Positions 7,701 to 15,276 of a DNA stretch of 18,471 nt are shown one piece after another (position 1 is the first letter of the stretch; the number at the start of each line of letters is the position of its first letter). Under the pieces are notes generated by a model. It had not been told where the DNA came from, did no database searches, and was given only the letters and a program-made list of their open reading frames with translations. Source of the DNA: Planctomycetaceae bacterium (GTDB lineage: Bacteria > Planctomycetota > Planctomycetia > Pirellulales > UBA1268); contig CANHYS010000006.1 of NCBI GenBank assembly GCA_947464585.1, positions 1 through 18,471 of the forward strand, read 5' to 3'. The translations under genes were made by a program, and so were the position numbers.

Positions 7701-10700
7701 CCGACGGCCAGATTTTCGTCGCAAGCCGAGGTTTGGCCGGCGGGGTGCAAGGAAACAACCGCAGCGGCTGGGCGAGATTCGCGCCGAACCTGAGCAAGCA
7801 GGTGGGGTATGTCCAGCGGATCGGCGGCCAGCAGATCACCTTCACCGGAAACATCGGCACCGAAGACAACCGGACGGCGAGCTTCACCGGCGGCATCAGC
7901 GACGGCGAAGGAGCCGCCGGCGAAATCCTCAACGTCTCGGCGGTGTCCTCAGCCAGCACCATCAAGCTTGCCCCGGGTGAAATCCTGACCGCGGGACCGG
8001 GGACGACGATCGCTCCGGGAACCCAGATCGAGCGACAACTCACGGCTCTAGTGAACGGCACCCAGGTGCCGGTCTCCCGGGTCTTAGGCATACCCTTCAT
8101 CGGGACCATCAATAACGGCAGCGCCGAGACCAGCGGCTCGATCCTGACGGTCACCTCCATCAGCAGTGAAACCCCGCTCTCGGTCGGGCTCGTCATCGCC
8201 AACCCCACCCGCGGCTCATCCTCGACGTCCTCCTCGACGTCCTCCTCAAATGGCTCTGCCGGCACTTCCATCCCGGCGGGAACCGTGATCACCGCCCAGC
8301 TCTCAGGCCATCCCGGCGGCCCTGGCACGTACCAACTCAGTGGCGATCCGCTGCTGCTCACGAGCACGGCCATGACGGCTTCGTTGAATGTCGGGTCGGC
8401 CGACTCGCCGGCAGGCTCCACGACGGCGGTATTGGGCGGGGCCGGCACCTACAAGCTGAAGGGCGGGAAGAGCCAGTTTGTCGCCGAGTCGAGTCAGTTG
8501 TTTGGGCATTGGCCGGTTTCAGTTTTGACGGTCACCCAGATGGCCGCCGGAAGTCCACCGATTGTCCTGGGCCAGACCTTCTCTGCGCCGGGCGTCGCTG
8601 AGGGAACCCGCATCGTCAAGCAGCTCACCTACATCAACTCGAGCGGAACGAGTGTCAAAGTCACCAAGGCGACGCCGCTCAGCGCCCTGGGGCGCGTCGG
8701 GACCTACATGATCACCGGCGACCCCACGGTCATCGCCTCGACGACGATGAGCCAGTTGTCGGCCCAGACCATCAACCTGAGCGGCACGCCCACCTGGGGC
8801 ACGTTCGCGGCGGCCCCGGACGGGTCGGTGTGGGTCGGGATCAACGACCTGGGCAACTCGGTCGGCAACCGCAACGCGAAGCGCGTGGTGAAGAACGGCG
8901 CGATCCAACAGATCGCCCCGACCGGCAACGGGCCCTCGGCATCCTGGGCGACGCAGCCGGTGAAGTACGAGTTCATGCATCCCCCCGTCGGTCTCGCCAT
9001 CACCCCCACCGGCGGCACCCCGCCCATCAGGCTGTTTGGGAGCATCTCCGGCACCACATTGACCGTCACGGAGATCGAATCTGGTGCGACCAACGACGCG
9101 AACCAACTCGTCGCGGTCACCGGGCTTTTGTCCGGGCAGTACCTCACCGGAGCCGGCGTGGGCCCGGTGACGACCATCACCACGCAACTCACGTATATCA
9201 GCTCCGACGGCACGAGTGTCGCAGTTGACTCGTCGACTGCGGCCAGCAACCTGGGCGGCCTCGGCACCTACCAGGTGAGCTCGCCGATCGGCGTCCAGAC
9301 GGTGGGCGGGCAGGACGGGATCGCGATGACCGCCGACACCTACGCCCTCTGGGTGAACGAGTCTGAGGCCAATGGCCGCGACGCAAACCCCGGCATATCT
9401 GCGATCGGCGGGTTTTTCATGGGAAAGAACGGCCAGTCCGTTGCCAGCGGCGGGGAAGGATTCGGAGTCAAGTCCGTCTTGAATACCGGCGGCACCGTGC
9501 GGTTGAACAATTCGCAGGACTTCAAACTGAAGTCCACCATCACGCGGATCGATTCCTCGATGTCGGATTCGAGCGCTGGCAACCGTCAGGATGTCGGCCG
9601 GGGGGCGATGGGAATGATCGCCGTTCCCGGACAGGACGCCGTCCTGGCCGCCGTCGGCACGACTTCACTGCTGGCCGAAGTGGGGTATGGCGCCGGGTAC
9701 TGGGGCTGCCGCGTCGCCGCCGAGGGCGAGGGCGGCAAGGCCTGCAAGGCCGTTGGGCTTGGCAGTCAAGTGGTGTTTGGTTCGCTGTCAAAGATGTGGA
9801 AGCGGGGCAGCGGAAAGATCGTCGAGGTCAAGTACAACCCCAACGCCTACCAGGCCGAGAACGGGGGCACACGCACCAGCGGCCTCGACTTCCTGAAGGT
9901 CACCACCACCCTGGACATTCCAACCTCCTGGCTCGGCACCAACGAGGTTTTCATGTCGGACGCCGGCCGGCCGCAGAGCTTGGCCATGGGGCCGGACGGG
10001 TCGATTTACATGGGCGGCCGGGGATCGCTGGGAGGCGAGCGTCAAGCGTTCCTTAAAGACATCGATCCCCTCAATTTTTTCGGAAGCGGAGTCAGCACGG
10101 GCGGATCGACGGTGACAACCATCATCCGGACGATCGCTCAATTCGCACTGTTCGTCGATAACCTCAACATCATGGTCAACGAAGACCTTAAGGACGGCTT
10201 CGAACGAAATCAGTCCGCTTTCACTCCGATTCGCAGTGCCTACAACTGGAAGACGAAGGGGTCGCCGGCGTTCGTCGCGAAGGTGTGGACCCCCAGCGAC
10301 GGTCTTCTGAACATGCCTGGCGATCCGATTCTGATGGGGCCCATCCCGCGGATTCAGACCTTCGGCCAGGTCTATCCGTTTGCCTCGCCGGTGACGGAGA
10401 ACCCCAAGACCGGCCTTCCGACCGGGGCGCCGGAGGGGATTTTCGCGCAGAACGCCCAGTTCGGCGGGGCGCTGTTCCTGCCGACCACGCCGGGGACGCC
10501 GTCGGGCCTGTCGGCGACCCCGCTCGTCGGCAGCGCCACCGGCGACTCGACGACGCTGACCTGGCAGCCGCCGGCCACGCCGAAGCAGTCGCCGGTGATT
10601 TCCTACACCGCGACGGCGTATGCGGGAGACACGGCCGCGAGCGTGACGACCAGCGGCACTTCCGCCCCGTTCACCGCCCTCGAAACCAACGGCGGCACGA

Positions 10701-13700
10701 CCTACTACACGGTCAGCGGCAGCAATTCCTTCGGCACCAGCAGCGACGCCAACGGCCAGCCCGCCGCCGGCCAATTGTGGCTGGCCGCCGACGGCACGAC
10801 GGTTCTCTCGACCGCGGGCCTGGGCGTGGGAATGGTCAGCGACGGAACGCCGTTCACCAACGGCGGCGTGGACCTCAGTGGCCACGCGTATTCCTGGGAT
10901 GCCATTCCGGGCTCGGACTCGGCCACCTTGTCCTGGAACGGGGTCAGCTTCGGCCTGGGCTCGGCGGCCAGTCTTGCCGTCAATGGGCTGGGTGGCCAGC
11001 AGACCAACCAGCCGAACGTCGTCCACTCGCGGGGGCAGACGATCAAGCTGTCGCAGGCCCAGCTCAACTTCCAGATCGACACCACGGAAAAGGGGCTCGA
11101 TCAGGCGGTCAACGTGCTCAACCTGGCCGGTGCGGCGGTGAACGGCGGCAAGGCCGGCCAGCAGATCAGGCTGAATTACACCGACGGCACGAGCGAGATC
11201 TGGACCCAGTCGTTCAGCGACTGGTGCACGCCGAACTACAACCCCAACGAGGGCATCGTCTCGGTGCAGTCTTACCGGGACACCGCCACGGGCGGCAAGG
11301 ATCAGACAACGAACTACATCTATGGCTACTCCCACCCGATTGCACAGGGCAAGAAACTGGAGAGCGTGACGTTGCCGGTCGATTCGGGCGTGATTCTCGT
11401 CGGGTTGGAGATGTCGACCTCCATCGCTGTAACGCTCGATCAGAACGTCTCCGGCCGCCCGCTCAACGCCTTCGGGATCACCACCCCGCCCTGGCAGGTG
11501 AACAATCAAGATGGCTTCGACAGCAACGGCAACTACTTCGACGCCTACGACCTGAACGACACGACCCCGCCGGGCGGGGACGTCATCTCCCGTGGCAATG
11601 CGCCGCCGAAAGAAATCGTCATGTCGTGGGCTGGATCGGCCTTCGAGGTGGGCCAGATTCCGACGAGCAACAGCGAGGTCGGCGGCCGAAAGGGCCTCCG
11701 CAACGTGGTGCGGCCCGACAGCCAAACGATCTACATGCCCAGCGGCACCTACACCAACCTGCAGTTGATCGGGGCCGGCTTCAACGGGACTCAATCCAAT
11801 CAGTACATCACGGTGAACTTCACCGACGGCACCACGGCGACATGGACGCAGACCTTCAGCGATTGGGCTTCCGCCCCCTCCCCGGGTTCGGTGTCGGGCG
11901 AGGCCGTGATGAACGGTGGCACCCAGGTCAATGCACTGGGCAACTCGGTCAACCGCCCCGCCAACGTCTACGGCTACTCGTATGCGATCCCATCGGGCAA
12001 GACGCTGCAGTCGCTGACCCTTCCCAAGGCGGGGAGCTTCGGCATTCTCGGCATCTCGCTGGTCGGCACCCCGTCGGTGGCGCCGTGGAGCGGGGTCGGC
12101 ATCGTCACCGACGGCACGAAGTTCCTCTCGACGGGCGGCTTCGACGGCGACGGCAACGCCTACTCGTGGAACCTGCTGACAGGCCAGCCCACCCCCGCGT
12201 CGTCCAACTTCGTAGCGACGATCAACAACGGCATGGCTCCGGCCGCATTCACCGGCAGCATCAACAGCGGCAAGACAGCGACGTTCCTCGGGGGCATCAG
12301 CAGCGGGACCGACGGCACCCCAGGCAGCGTGTTGGCGGTGTTTCAGGTCGCCACCGGCAGCGTGCCGCTCGCCGCCGGGCAGTTCATGTCTGGGGCTGGC
12401 GTGGCCGGGGGGACGTCGATCATCGGGCAGCTCACCTACGGCCCGAAGGGGCAGGTCGTGACCGCCGGCACGCCCGCCAGCCTCCTGGGTGGCGTGGGCA
12501 CCTACTCGGTGAGTGTGCCCCAGTCGGTGGCGGCGGGCACCGTGCTCCAGGCGTCGCAAGCGGGGAACACGCTGACGATCAATGGCCCGATCAGTGGCGG
12601 CGCCCAGTTCGCCCAACTCGGCTCGCCCGGCACGAGTAGCCCGACGACCTTCCCTGTGCTGACCGGCCCCGGCATCGCTCCGGGAACCACGATCACGCAG
12701 AACCTCAGCACGGCGTCCACATTCACCGGGGCCATCAACAACGGCACCGCGGGAAGCCCGGGCACGACGCTGATGGTCACCGCCATCACCGGCACCCCGC
12801 TGACGGTGGGCCAGGTCGTCACCGGCGCCGGTATCGCGCCGGGAACGACCATCACCGGGCAGCTCGGCACGCCGGCCAACGGTAGTGCCGGCGGCATAGG
12901 CATCTACTCTCTCAGTGGCTCGCCGCAGTCGATCGGATCGAAGACGATGACCGCCACGCAGTACCGCTACGCGGTGAGTGGGCCAGCCCAGTGGAGCGCG
13001 GCATCGACCGCGATGACCGCGACCAGCCCGGGCAACACCCTGACGGTCTCCAATGTGACCGGCGGGTCGATCACGGTCGGCCAGACCATCGGCGGATCGA
13101 ACTTCTACACGCAGACCACCGCCAGCTACACCGGAAGCATCAACAACGGCCAGCTCGCCAGCTTCGTCGGCAGCATCAGCAACGGCACCGCCGGAACTGC
13201 CGGCAATACCCTGTCGGTCTCCGCTGTCTCCGGGAGCACGCCGATCGCCGTCGGCCAGATTATTGCGGGCAAGGGTGTGGCTGCGGGCACCACGATCACG
13301 GCCTTCGTGAACGGCACCAACGGTGGTGTCGGCACCTACACGGTCAGCGGCAGCCCCCAGGCGGTCGCGGCATCGACGCCACTGACAGCGGCGCAGCCAG
13401 GGACCACCCTGACGGTCACCAGCATCGCCGCCCCGGCCCTGGGCATCGGCCAGGCCGTCACCGGCCCGGGCGTGGCTCCGGGCACGACCATCACCGCGGT
13501 GGGAACAGTCCCCGGTGGCGTGGGCACGTATACGATCAGTGGTCCGCCGCAGTGGGTCGCACCGTCCACCTCGCTGACCACGACGCAGCCCGGTGCGGCC
13601 CTGGTCGCCGACAACACCACGATCACGGCCTTCGTCAGCGGCACCAACGGCGGGGCCGGGGTTTACACGGTGAGCGGCTCGCCCCAGGCTGTTGCGTCGG

Positions 13701-14944
13701 CCCCGATGGCAGGCAACACCAAGGAACCGCTCTCGACCCTGATCACCGCCGCGCCGTGGAACGGCGTGGGCTTCGAGATCGGCGGCCCGAACAAGCCCAA
13801 CGTCCTGCGCGGGGAGGGGCAGACGGTCTACGGCTCCTACACCCAGACCGCCGAGCAGGCGGCGGCGGGCACGAAGCAGCTCAACTTTGCCCAGGCCATC
13901 GTGGATGCGTGCACCGGCGGCGGCTGTGTGATCAGCCTGGCCGCGGCGGCGGCCAACGGGGACCAGGAGACCCAGATTTTGGAGGTGAACTACACGGAAG
14001 GCACCCCGGACTCCATCAAGCAGGACTACAGCAATTGGTGGATGCCGGTGTATATCTCATCGACTTCCAGCGGAGGCGCCATCGGGCCGGCCCACTTCAA
14101 TTACTCGTCGTACGCGGTCAACTCCACCACCCCGGTGATCGGGATGATGTCCTACCCGGGTGAATGGATCATCGCCCGTCAGTCCTCCCTGAACACCTCA
14201 TCGGGTGCCGCCGCGGTCACCAACAACTACCTCTACGGCTACTCCTACTGGATTCCCGTAGGCTCCACGCCGCAGTCCATCACGCTGCCGGCCGATCAGA
14301 ACGTGGGCGTGCTGTCGATCGCGGCGACCAGGCCCACCATGGTTGACCTCAGCAGCGACTACAACACGTTCGGGATCACCACGGCGCCTTGGAATGTGGC
14401 GGACAGCCAAGGATTCGACAACAAGGGCCAGTACTACAACGCCAGCAACCTCGACCTCGGCTGGGCGAAGGGGGAAAGTGCGGTGGACTCCACGATCTAC
14501 ATGACGTGGGCCGGTGTGGCGTTCGAGTTGCAAAACATGGTGACGAGCAGCAGCCAGGTTGGCGGCAGCAAGGGGCCCAAAAACGTCGTTCAAGCCACGG
14601 GCCAGACGATCAACATCACGGCCGGCGACTACGCCAATCTGTTCATGATCGGGGCCAGCAACGATGGCAGTCAAACGGAGAACATCACGGTGAACTTCAC
14701 CGACGGCACCTCGGCGACGTGGAATCAGACCTTCAGCAGTTGGTCGTCAACCCTGAGCGCGGGAACGGTGTCCGGCGAAGTTCTTGTCAACGCGGGCACC
14801 CAAATCCTCCAGACCGGCGACGAGAGCGGCCAAACCGCCAACGTCTACGGATACAGCTACTCGATTCCAGACGGCAAGACGGTGCAGTCAATCGTACTGC
14901 CCACCAACAAAGCGATCGGCATCCTGGGGATCTCCCTGCTGTGA
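4784..14944 (+). CDS. Giant LEPR-XLL surface/extracellular repeat protein (3386 aa)
   Basis: This is a predicted exported or surface-bound structural/adhesive protein. The N-terminus is basic (residues 29-44) and followed by LEPRTLL at 52-58, the planctomycete LEPR-XLL signature. Domains in rough order: bacterial Ig-like domains at ~66-163 and ~166-262; fibronectin-III-like strands at ~385-470 and ~486-660; a region with DG-(S/Q)-(M/V/I)-(W/F/Y) blades at residues 716, 974, 1346 and 1738 (DGSMWVAY, DGQIFVAS, DGSVWVGI, DGSIYMGG) that looks like an interrupted beta-propeller; a clear FN3 domain at ~1902-1994; then an A-B-A-B array of putative beta-sandwich modules from ~2014 to the end. Glycine-rich cassettes interrupt several of these. 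No C-terminal toxin, autotransporter, dockerin or anchor domain is visible; the protein ends inside module B2. ATG 4784 is the first of three consecutive ATGs and has no strong ribosome-binding site. Why it lies inside a T6SS cluster is unclear; target-cell adhesion is one possibility. Confidence 0.88.
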   Translation: MMMRISLESPGLTAVRNWLAGLTTLPMTRVGRSGRRTRFRKGTRIALLGEELEPRTLLDAGMVARLADLIDSSDTGSSKADNITYDTTPSLAGGVLGPASKVQLYIDGSPFGDPLNVANGRWAYTVAPEAALAAGKHTVAVRPINSSGEFGKLSKPLMVKIVTTPPPAPTLRVGNLSAVAAAKIGATIVGAATFRGVAQPGQQVSVSIDGVLAGRVRSDAKTGGWVFKSPQLAIGAHEVTAVAENLAGRQSVPTSLTVWVEGLRTVMPDPSSGQAIDLMASHVLGGESQGFVVTKVYGGTLQKWSATTNAWQVIPKSALAMDPATLNNAPARRTISINDMVRWMPSNDSLGKVAAFDVVALHKPGSPKAAVPEATTVPGKIVDPLVSFIPGVGAVLRWKTPIDGCGCKSLRYTIEATLSGGRLAAYNVSSDVGEVVVMEDDVQSVKIWASTKRGAGPTSTLGVSAESSLAAATNPTQDVVSLEKSVKVSNLTVTQTAPGVFALSWDAPTLPTLPGDVLAGWGVAPGIKVVNYAVTMKQDLINPYANELQTGFPFDGSVEKNGANTAWLAGFSNATTSPTYPSGEPGPFNTSAYPIDGGLTVIPGQTKVLTAADVTSYTFDMSVGLDVDAFLKVATSNTAGSASVPANILSLNTTVKTVTPDPYARMMFEVTPIFSAMLPNNTHAGVPNVRYWSGVDDIEPYLSLFLAPTAMLPASDGSMWVAYQRTPLAKTIHRIISWMDPYSQGLATTFTGYISNQQGTGPGNYLTVTDCESPKGKCNLPGGGLITSDSQQEITLESGTWGTPPTSTSNGATVTYKLLVGARQKPQGANQQFKLINKAKQPVNVATGTAGDWKTPVQLVATPTKLKGAWTAVLTTLGATGAILTGNDKELIQFEKTIAGLPAKTKLAVLRFLSEPLPEDQVRQYKFVDGEWQLAASFITTMNGTNGTGGGSTGNAANGQETVVIPHSLVESADGQIFVASRGLAGGVQGNNRSGWARFAPNLSKQVGYVQRIGGQQITFTGNIGTEDNRTASFTGGISDGEGAAGEILNVSAVSSASTIKLAPGEILTAGPGTTIAPGTQIERQLTALVNGTQVPVSRVLGIPFIGTINNGSAETSGSILTVTSISSETPLSVGLVIANPTRGSSSTSSSTSSSNGSAGTSIPAGTVITAQLSGHPGGPGTYQLSGDPLLLTSTAMTASLNVGSADSPAGSTTAVLGGAGTYKLKGGKSQFVAESSQLFGHWPVSVLTVTQMAAGSPPIVLGQTFSAPGVAEGTRIVKQLTYINSSGTSVKVTKATPLSALGRVGTYMITGDPTVIASTTMSQLSAQTINLSGTPTWGTFAAAPDGSVWVGINDLGNSVGNRNAKRVVKNGAIQQIAPTGNGPSASWATQPVKYEFMHPPVGLAITPTGGTPPIRLFGSISGTTLTVTEIESGATNDANQLVAVTGLLSGQYLTGAGVGPVTTITTQLTYISSDGTSVAVDSSTAASNLGGLGTYQVSSPIGVQTVGGQDGIAMTADTYALWVNESEANGRDANPGISAIGGFFMGKNGQSVASGGEGFGVKSVLNTGGTVRLNNSQDFKLKSTITRIDSSMSDSSAGNRQDVGRGAMGMIAVPGQDAVLAAVGTTSLLAEVGYGAGYWGCRVAAEGEGGKACKAVGLGSQVVFGSLSKMWKRGSGKIVEVKYNPNAYQAENGGTRTSGLDFLKVTTTLDIPTSWLGTNEVFMSDAGRPQSLAMGPDGSIYMGGRGSLGGERQAFLKDIDPLNFFGSGVSTGGSTVTTIIRTIAQFALFVDNLNIMVNEDLKDGFERNQSAFTPIRSAYNWKTKGSPAFVAKVWTPSDGLLNMPGDPILMGPIPRIQTFGQVYPFASPVTENPKTGLPTGAPEGIFAQNAQFGGALFLPTTPGTPSGLSATPLVGSATGDSTTLTWQPPATPKQSPVISYTATAYAGDTAASVTTSGTSAPFTALETNGGTTYYTVSGSNSFGTSSDANGQPAAGQLWLAADGTTVLSTAGLGVGMVSDGTPFTNGGVDLSGHAYSWDAIPGSDSATLSWNGVSFGLGSAASLAVNGLGGQQTNQPNVVHSRGQTIKLSQAQLNFQIDTTEKGLDQAVNVLNLAGAAVNGGKAGQQIRLNYTDGTSEIWTQSFSDWCTPNYNPNEGIVSVQSYRDTATGGKDQTTNYIYGYSHPIAQGKKLESVTLPVDSGVILVGLEMSTSIAVTLDQNVSGRPLNAFGITTPPWQVNNQDGFDSNGNYFDAYDLNDTTPPGGDVISRGNAPPKEIVMSWAGSAFEVGQIPTSNSEVGGRKGLRNVVRPDSQTIYMPSGTYTNLQLIGAGFNGTQSNQYITVNFTDGTTATWTQTFSDWASAPSPGSVSGEAVMNGGTQVNALGNSVNRPANVYGYSYAIPSGKTLQSLTLPKAGSFGILGISLVGTPSVAPWSGVGIVTDGTKFLSTGGFDGDGNAYSWNLLTGQPTPASSNFVATINNGMAPAAFTGSINSGKTATFLGGISSGTDGTPGSVLAVFQVATGSVPLAAGQFMSGAGVAGGTSIIGQLTYGPKGQVVTAGTPASLLGGVGTYSVSVPQSVAAGTVLQASQAGNTLTINGPISGGAQFAQLGSPGTSSPTTFPVLTGPGIAPGTTITQNLSTASTFTGAINNGTAGSPGTTLMVTAITGTPLTVGQVVTGAGIAPGTTITGQLGTPANGSAGGIGIYSLSGSPQSIGSKTMTATQYRYAVSGPAQWSAASTAMTATSPGNTLTVSNVTGGSITVGQTIGGSNFYTQTTASYTGSINNGQLASFVGSISNGTAGTAGNTLSVSAVSGSTPIAVGQIIAGKGVAAGTTITAFVNGTNGGVGTYTVSGSPQAVAASTPLTAAQPGTTLTVTSIAAPALGIGQAVTGPGVAPGTTITAVGTVPGGVGTYTISGPPQWVAPSTSLTTTQPGAALVADNTTITAFVSGTNGGAGVYTVSGSPQAVASAPMAGNTKEPLSTLITAAPWNGVGFEIGGPNKPNVLRGEGQTVYGSYTQTAEQAAAGTKQLNFAQAIVDACTGGGCVISLAAAAANGDQETQILEVNYTEGTPDSIKQDYSNWWMPVYISSTSSGGAIGPAHFNYSSYAVNSTTPVIGMMSYPGEWIIARQSSLNTSSGAAAVTNNYLYGYSYWIPVGSTPQSITLPADQNVGVLSIAATRPTMVDLSSDYNTFGITTAPWNVADSQGFDNKGQYYNASNLDLGWAKGESAVDSTIYMTWAGVAFELQNMVTSSSQVGGSKGPKNVVQATGQTINITAGDYANLFMIGASNDGSQTENITVNFTDGTSATWNQTFSSWSSTLSAGTVSGEVLVNAGTQILQTGDESGQTANVYGYSYSIPDGKTVQSIVLPTNKAIGILGISLL
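7837..8760 (+). repeat. Glycine-rich cassette array I in the giant gene
   Basis: Degenerate units encode the pattern FTGxIxNG, then a T-L-x-V-T-x-I-S segment, then GxxIAPGTxI, then GGxGTYxLSG and V-A-S-x-T-M. Units of this type occur, from memory, in phage tail proteins and large bacterial surface proteins. The array lies between a segment ending VGYVQRIGG and one beginning GTPTWGTFAAAPDGSVWVG, as if inserted between beta-propeller-like blades. It includes a Ser/Thr-rich spacer at about 8212-8255. Confidence 0.6.
8219..8242 (+). repeat. 12-bp tandem repeat (two exact copies plus partial)
   Basis: TCCTCGACGTCC is repeated twice exactly and then begins a third time (TCCTC). It encodes the low-complexity SSSTSSSTSSS linker inside array I. 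Because it is in frame, gain or loss of units would change linker length without breaking the protein. Confidence 0.85.
9037..9303 (+). repeat. Glycine-rich cassette II in the giant gene
   Basis: One long unit runs from LFGSISGTTLTVTEI through GQYLTGAGVGPVTTIT to LGGLGTYQVSS. It splits a segment that otherwise reads PPVGLAITPTGG...DGIAMTADTYALWV. This is a second case of the cassette family sitting inside a putative propeller blade. Confidence 0.5.
10823..11421 (+). repeat. Module A1 of the A-B-A-B array in the giant gene
   Basis: About 200 codons run from GVGMVSDGTPFTNGG and GHAYSWDAIPG through NVVHSRGQTIKL, IRLNYTDGTSEIWTQSFSDW and YIYGYSHPIAQGKKLESVTLP to GVILVGLEMS. This is a beta-sandwich-like pattern resembling NPCBM-type carbohydrate-binding modules; that resemblance is tentative. 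Its paralogue is A2 at 12092-14326. Confidence 0.65.
11471..12067 (+). repeat. Module B1 of the A-B-A-B array in the giant gene
   Basis: This begins FGITTPPWQVNNQDGFDSNG and continues with MSWAGSAFEV, SNSEVGGRKGLRNVV, ITVNFTDGTTATWTQTFSDW and VYGYSYAIPSGKTLQSLTLP, ending GILGISLVG. Module B2 (14369-14941) matches it almost line for line (FGITTAPWNV, GGSKGPKNVV, ITVNFTDGTSATWNQTFSSW, VYGYSYSIPDGKTVQS, GILGISLL), so the duplication is clear. Confidence 0.75.
12092..14326 (+). repeat. Module A2, interrupted by a ~520-residue cassette array
   Basis: The first part (GVGIVTDGTKFLSTGGFDGDGNAYSWNLLTG) ends near 12185. The remainder resumes near 13751 with APWNGVGFEIGG, NVLRGEGQTV, LEVNYTEGTP, YLYGYSYWIPVG and SITLPADQNVGVLSIAA. 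In module A1 the two parts are contiguous, so the intervening ~1.56 kb reads as an insertion into a loop of a folded domain. Confidence 0.65.
12186..13750 (+). repeat. Glycine-rich cassette array III (about seven units)
   Basis: Roughly seven full or partial units carry GTTITxQL, GGVGTYTVSGSPQAVA and similar segments; unit edges lie near 12239, 12540, 12720, 12963, 13130, 13390 and 13582. Two 82-base stretches, 13288-13369 and 13615-13696, are nearly identical, which points to recent duplication. The last unit is truncated: its middle is missing before DNTTITAFVSG. The whole array interrupts module A2. Confidence 0.65.
14369..14941 (+). repeat. Module B2, C-terminal end of the giant protein
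   Basis: This second copy of module B is described with B1. It ends exactly at the protein C-terminus (GILGISLL, then TGA 14942-14944). There is therefore no dedicated C-terminal sorting or toxin domain after the array. Confidence 0.75.
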
Positions 14945-14988
14945 CGCCTGCGTTGCGCCGATCCTTCGGCTCGAACGGCGAGGCGGAT

Positions 14989-15056
14989 GGCGGCGGCCCG
15001 TCCCACGATCGCGGCGATACGATGTTTGCCGCCGGGTAGCTGCAGCCGGTCGAGGT
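14989..15056 (+). repeat. Downstream copy of the tssG-tail direct repeat (gene remnant)
   Basis: The frame 14989-15039 reads GGGPSHDRGDTMFAAG and then TAG, matching the tssG tail GGGPPHDRSDAMFAVA and its stop with no gaps. Most differences are at third positions or are conservative, and similarity continues for ~17 bases after the stop. It has no upstream tssG body: the preceding sequence is the end of the giant gene in another frame. Confidence 0.7.
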
Positions 15057-15162
15057 CGCGGGGCCCGTGGCCTCATAGGATGAGCGCCAGCCACCAGAAT
15101 AACGCCACTCCAGGGTGAGAAGGCTCACGTTCCGGGAACCGCTTCTGGAGCCCGGGAGACCG

Positions 15163-15192
15163 TTGCGGAAGTGCCACTGAACGGGCTATCCT
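15163..15192 (+). promoter_or_regulatory. Possible sigma70-type promoter for the FYVE gene
   Basis: TTGCGG (15163-15168) and TATCCT (15187-15192) are separated by 18 bases, acceptable for a housekeeping promoter, and lie about 85 bases before ATG 15277. The match is moderate and untested. Planctomycete promoters are poorly defined, so this is tentative. Confidence 0.3.
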
Positions 15193-15276
15193 TTGCCTTG
15201 GCCGTCATATGAACCGCGAAGTTTTTACGGTGGCTTTGGGCGGCCCGGCGACACGGCACAAAGAGGAGTCGGATCC

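Larger units (their letters stand above)
14945..15276. other. 332-base intergenic region after the giant gene
   Basis: No gene is supported here. It holds the tssG-tail remnant (14989-15056) and several short inverted repeats: CTCAT-AGG-ATGAG (15072-15084), GTGAG-AAGG-CTCAC (15115-15128) and GTTCC-G-GGAAC (15129-15139). It also holds a possible promoter (15163-15192) and the AAAGAGGAG ribosome-binding site (15260-15268) of the next gene. None of the inverted repeats is followed by a T-run, so I cannot assign a terminator. Confidence 0.5.

Noticed and set aside
9788..12616. Open frame of 942 codons on the minus strand
   Set aside because: It is antisense to the giant gene, whose repeats and domains continue across it. 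The translation is rich in Arg, Ala, Gly and His with no recognisable domain, as expected for the opposite strand of G+C-rich coding DNA.
10285..12639. Open frame of 784 codons in another + frame
   Set aside because: It overlaps the FN3 and A/B modules of the giant gene; the product is Arg/Gln/His-rich shadow sequence without motifs.
12186..13750. Cassette array as a CRISPR array or DNA transposon
   Set aside because: The repeats are degenerate, coding, in frame and of varying length with no spacer pattern; no transposase or terminal inverted repeats are visible.
14389..15039. 216-codon + frame ending in a TssG-like tail
   Set aside because: Its body is a shadow of the end of the giant gene and has no TssG similarity. 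Only the last 17 codons are meaningful, and they are reported as a repeat/remnant.
15193..15276. Upstream TTG start adding 28 residues to the FYVE protein
   Set aside because: No ribosome-binding site supports it and it overlaps the possible -10 region, whereas ATG 15277 has a strong AAAGAGGAG.
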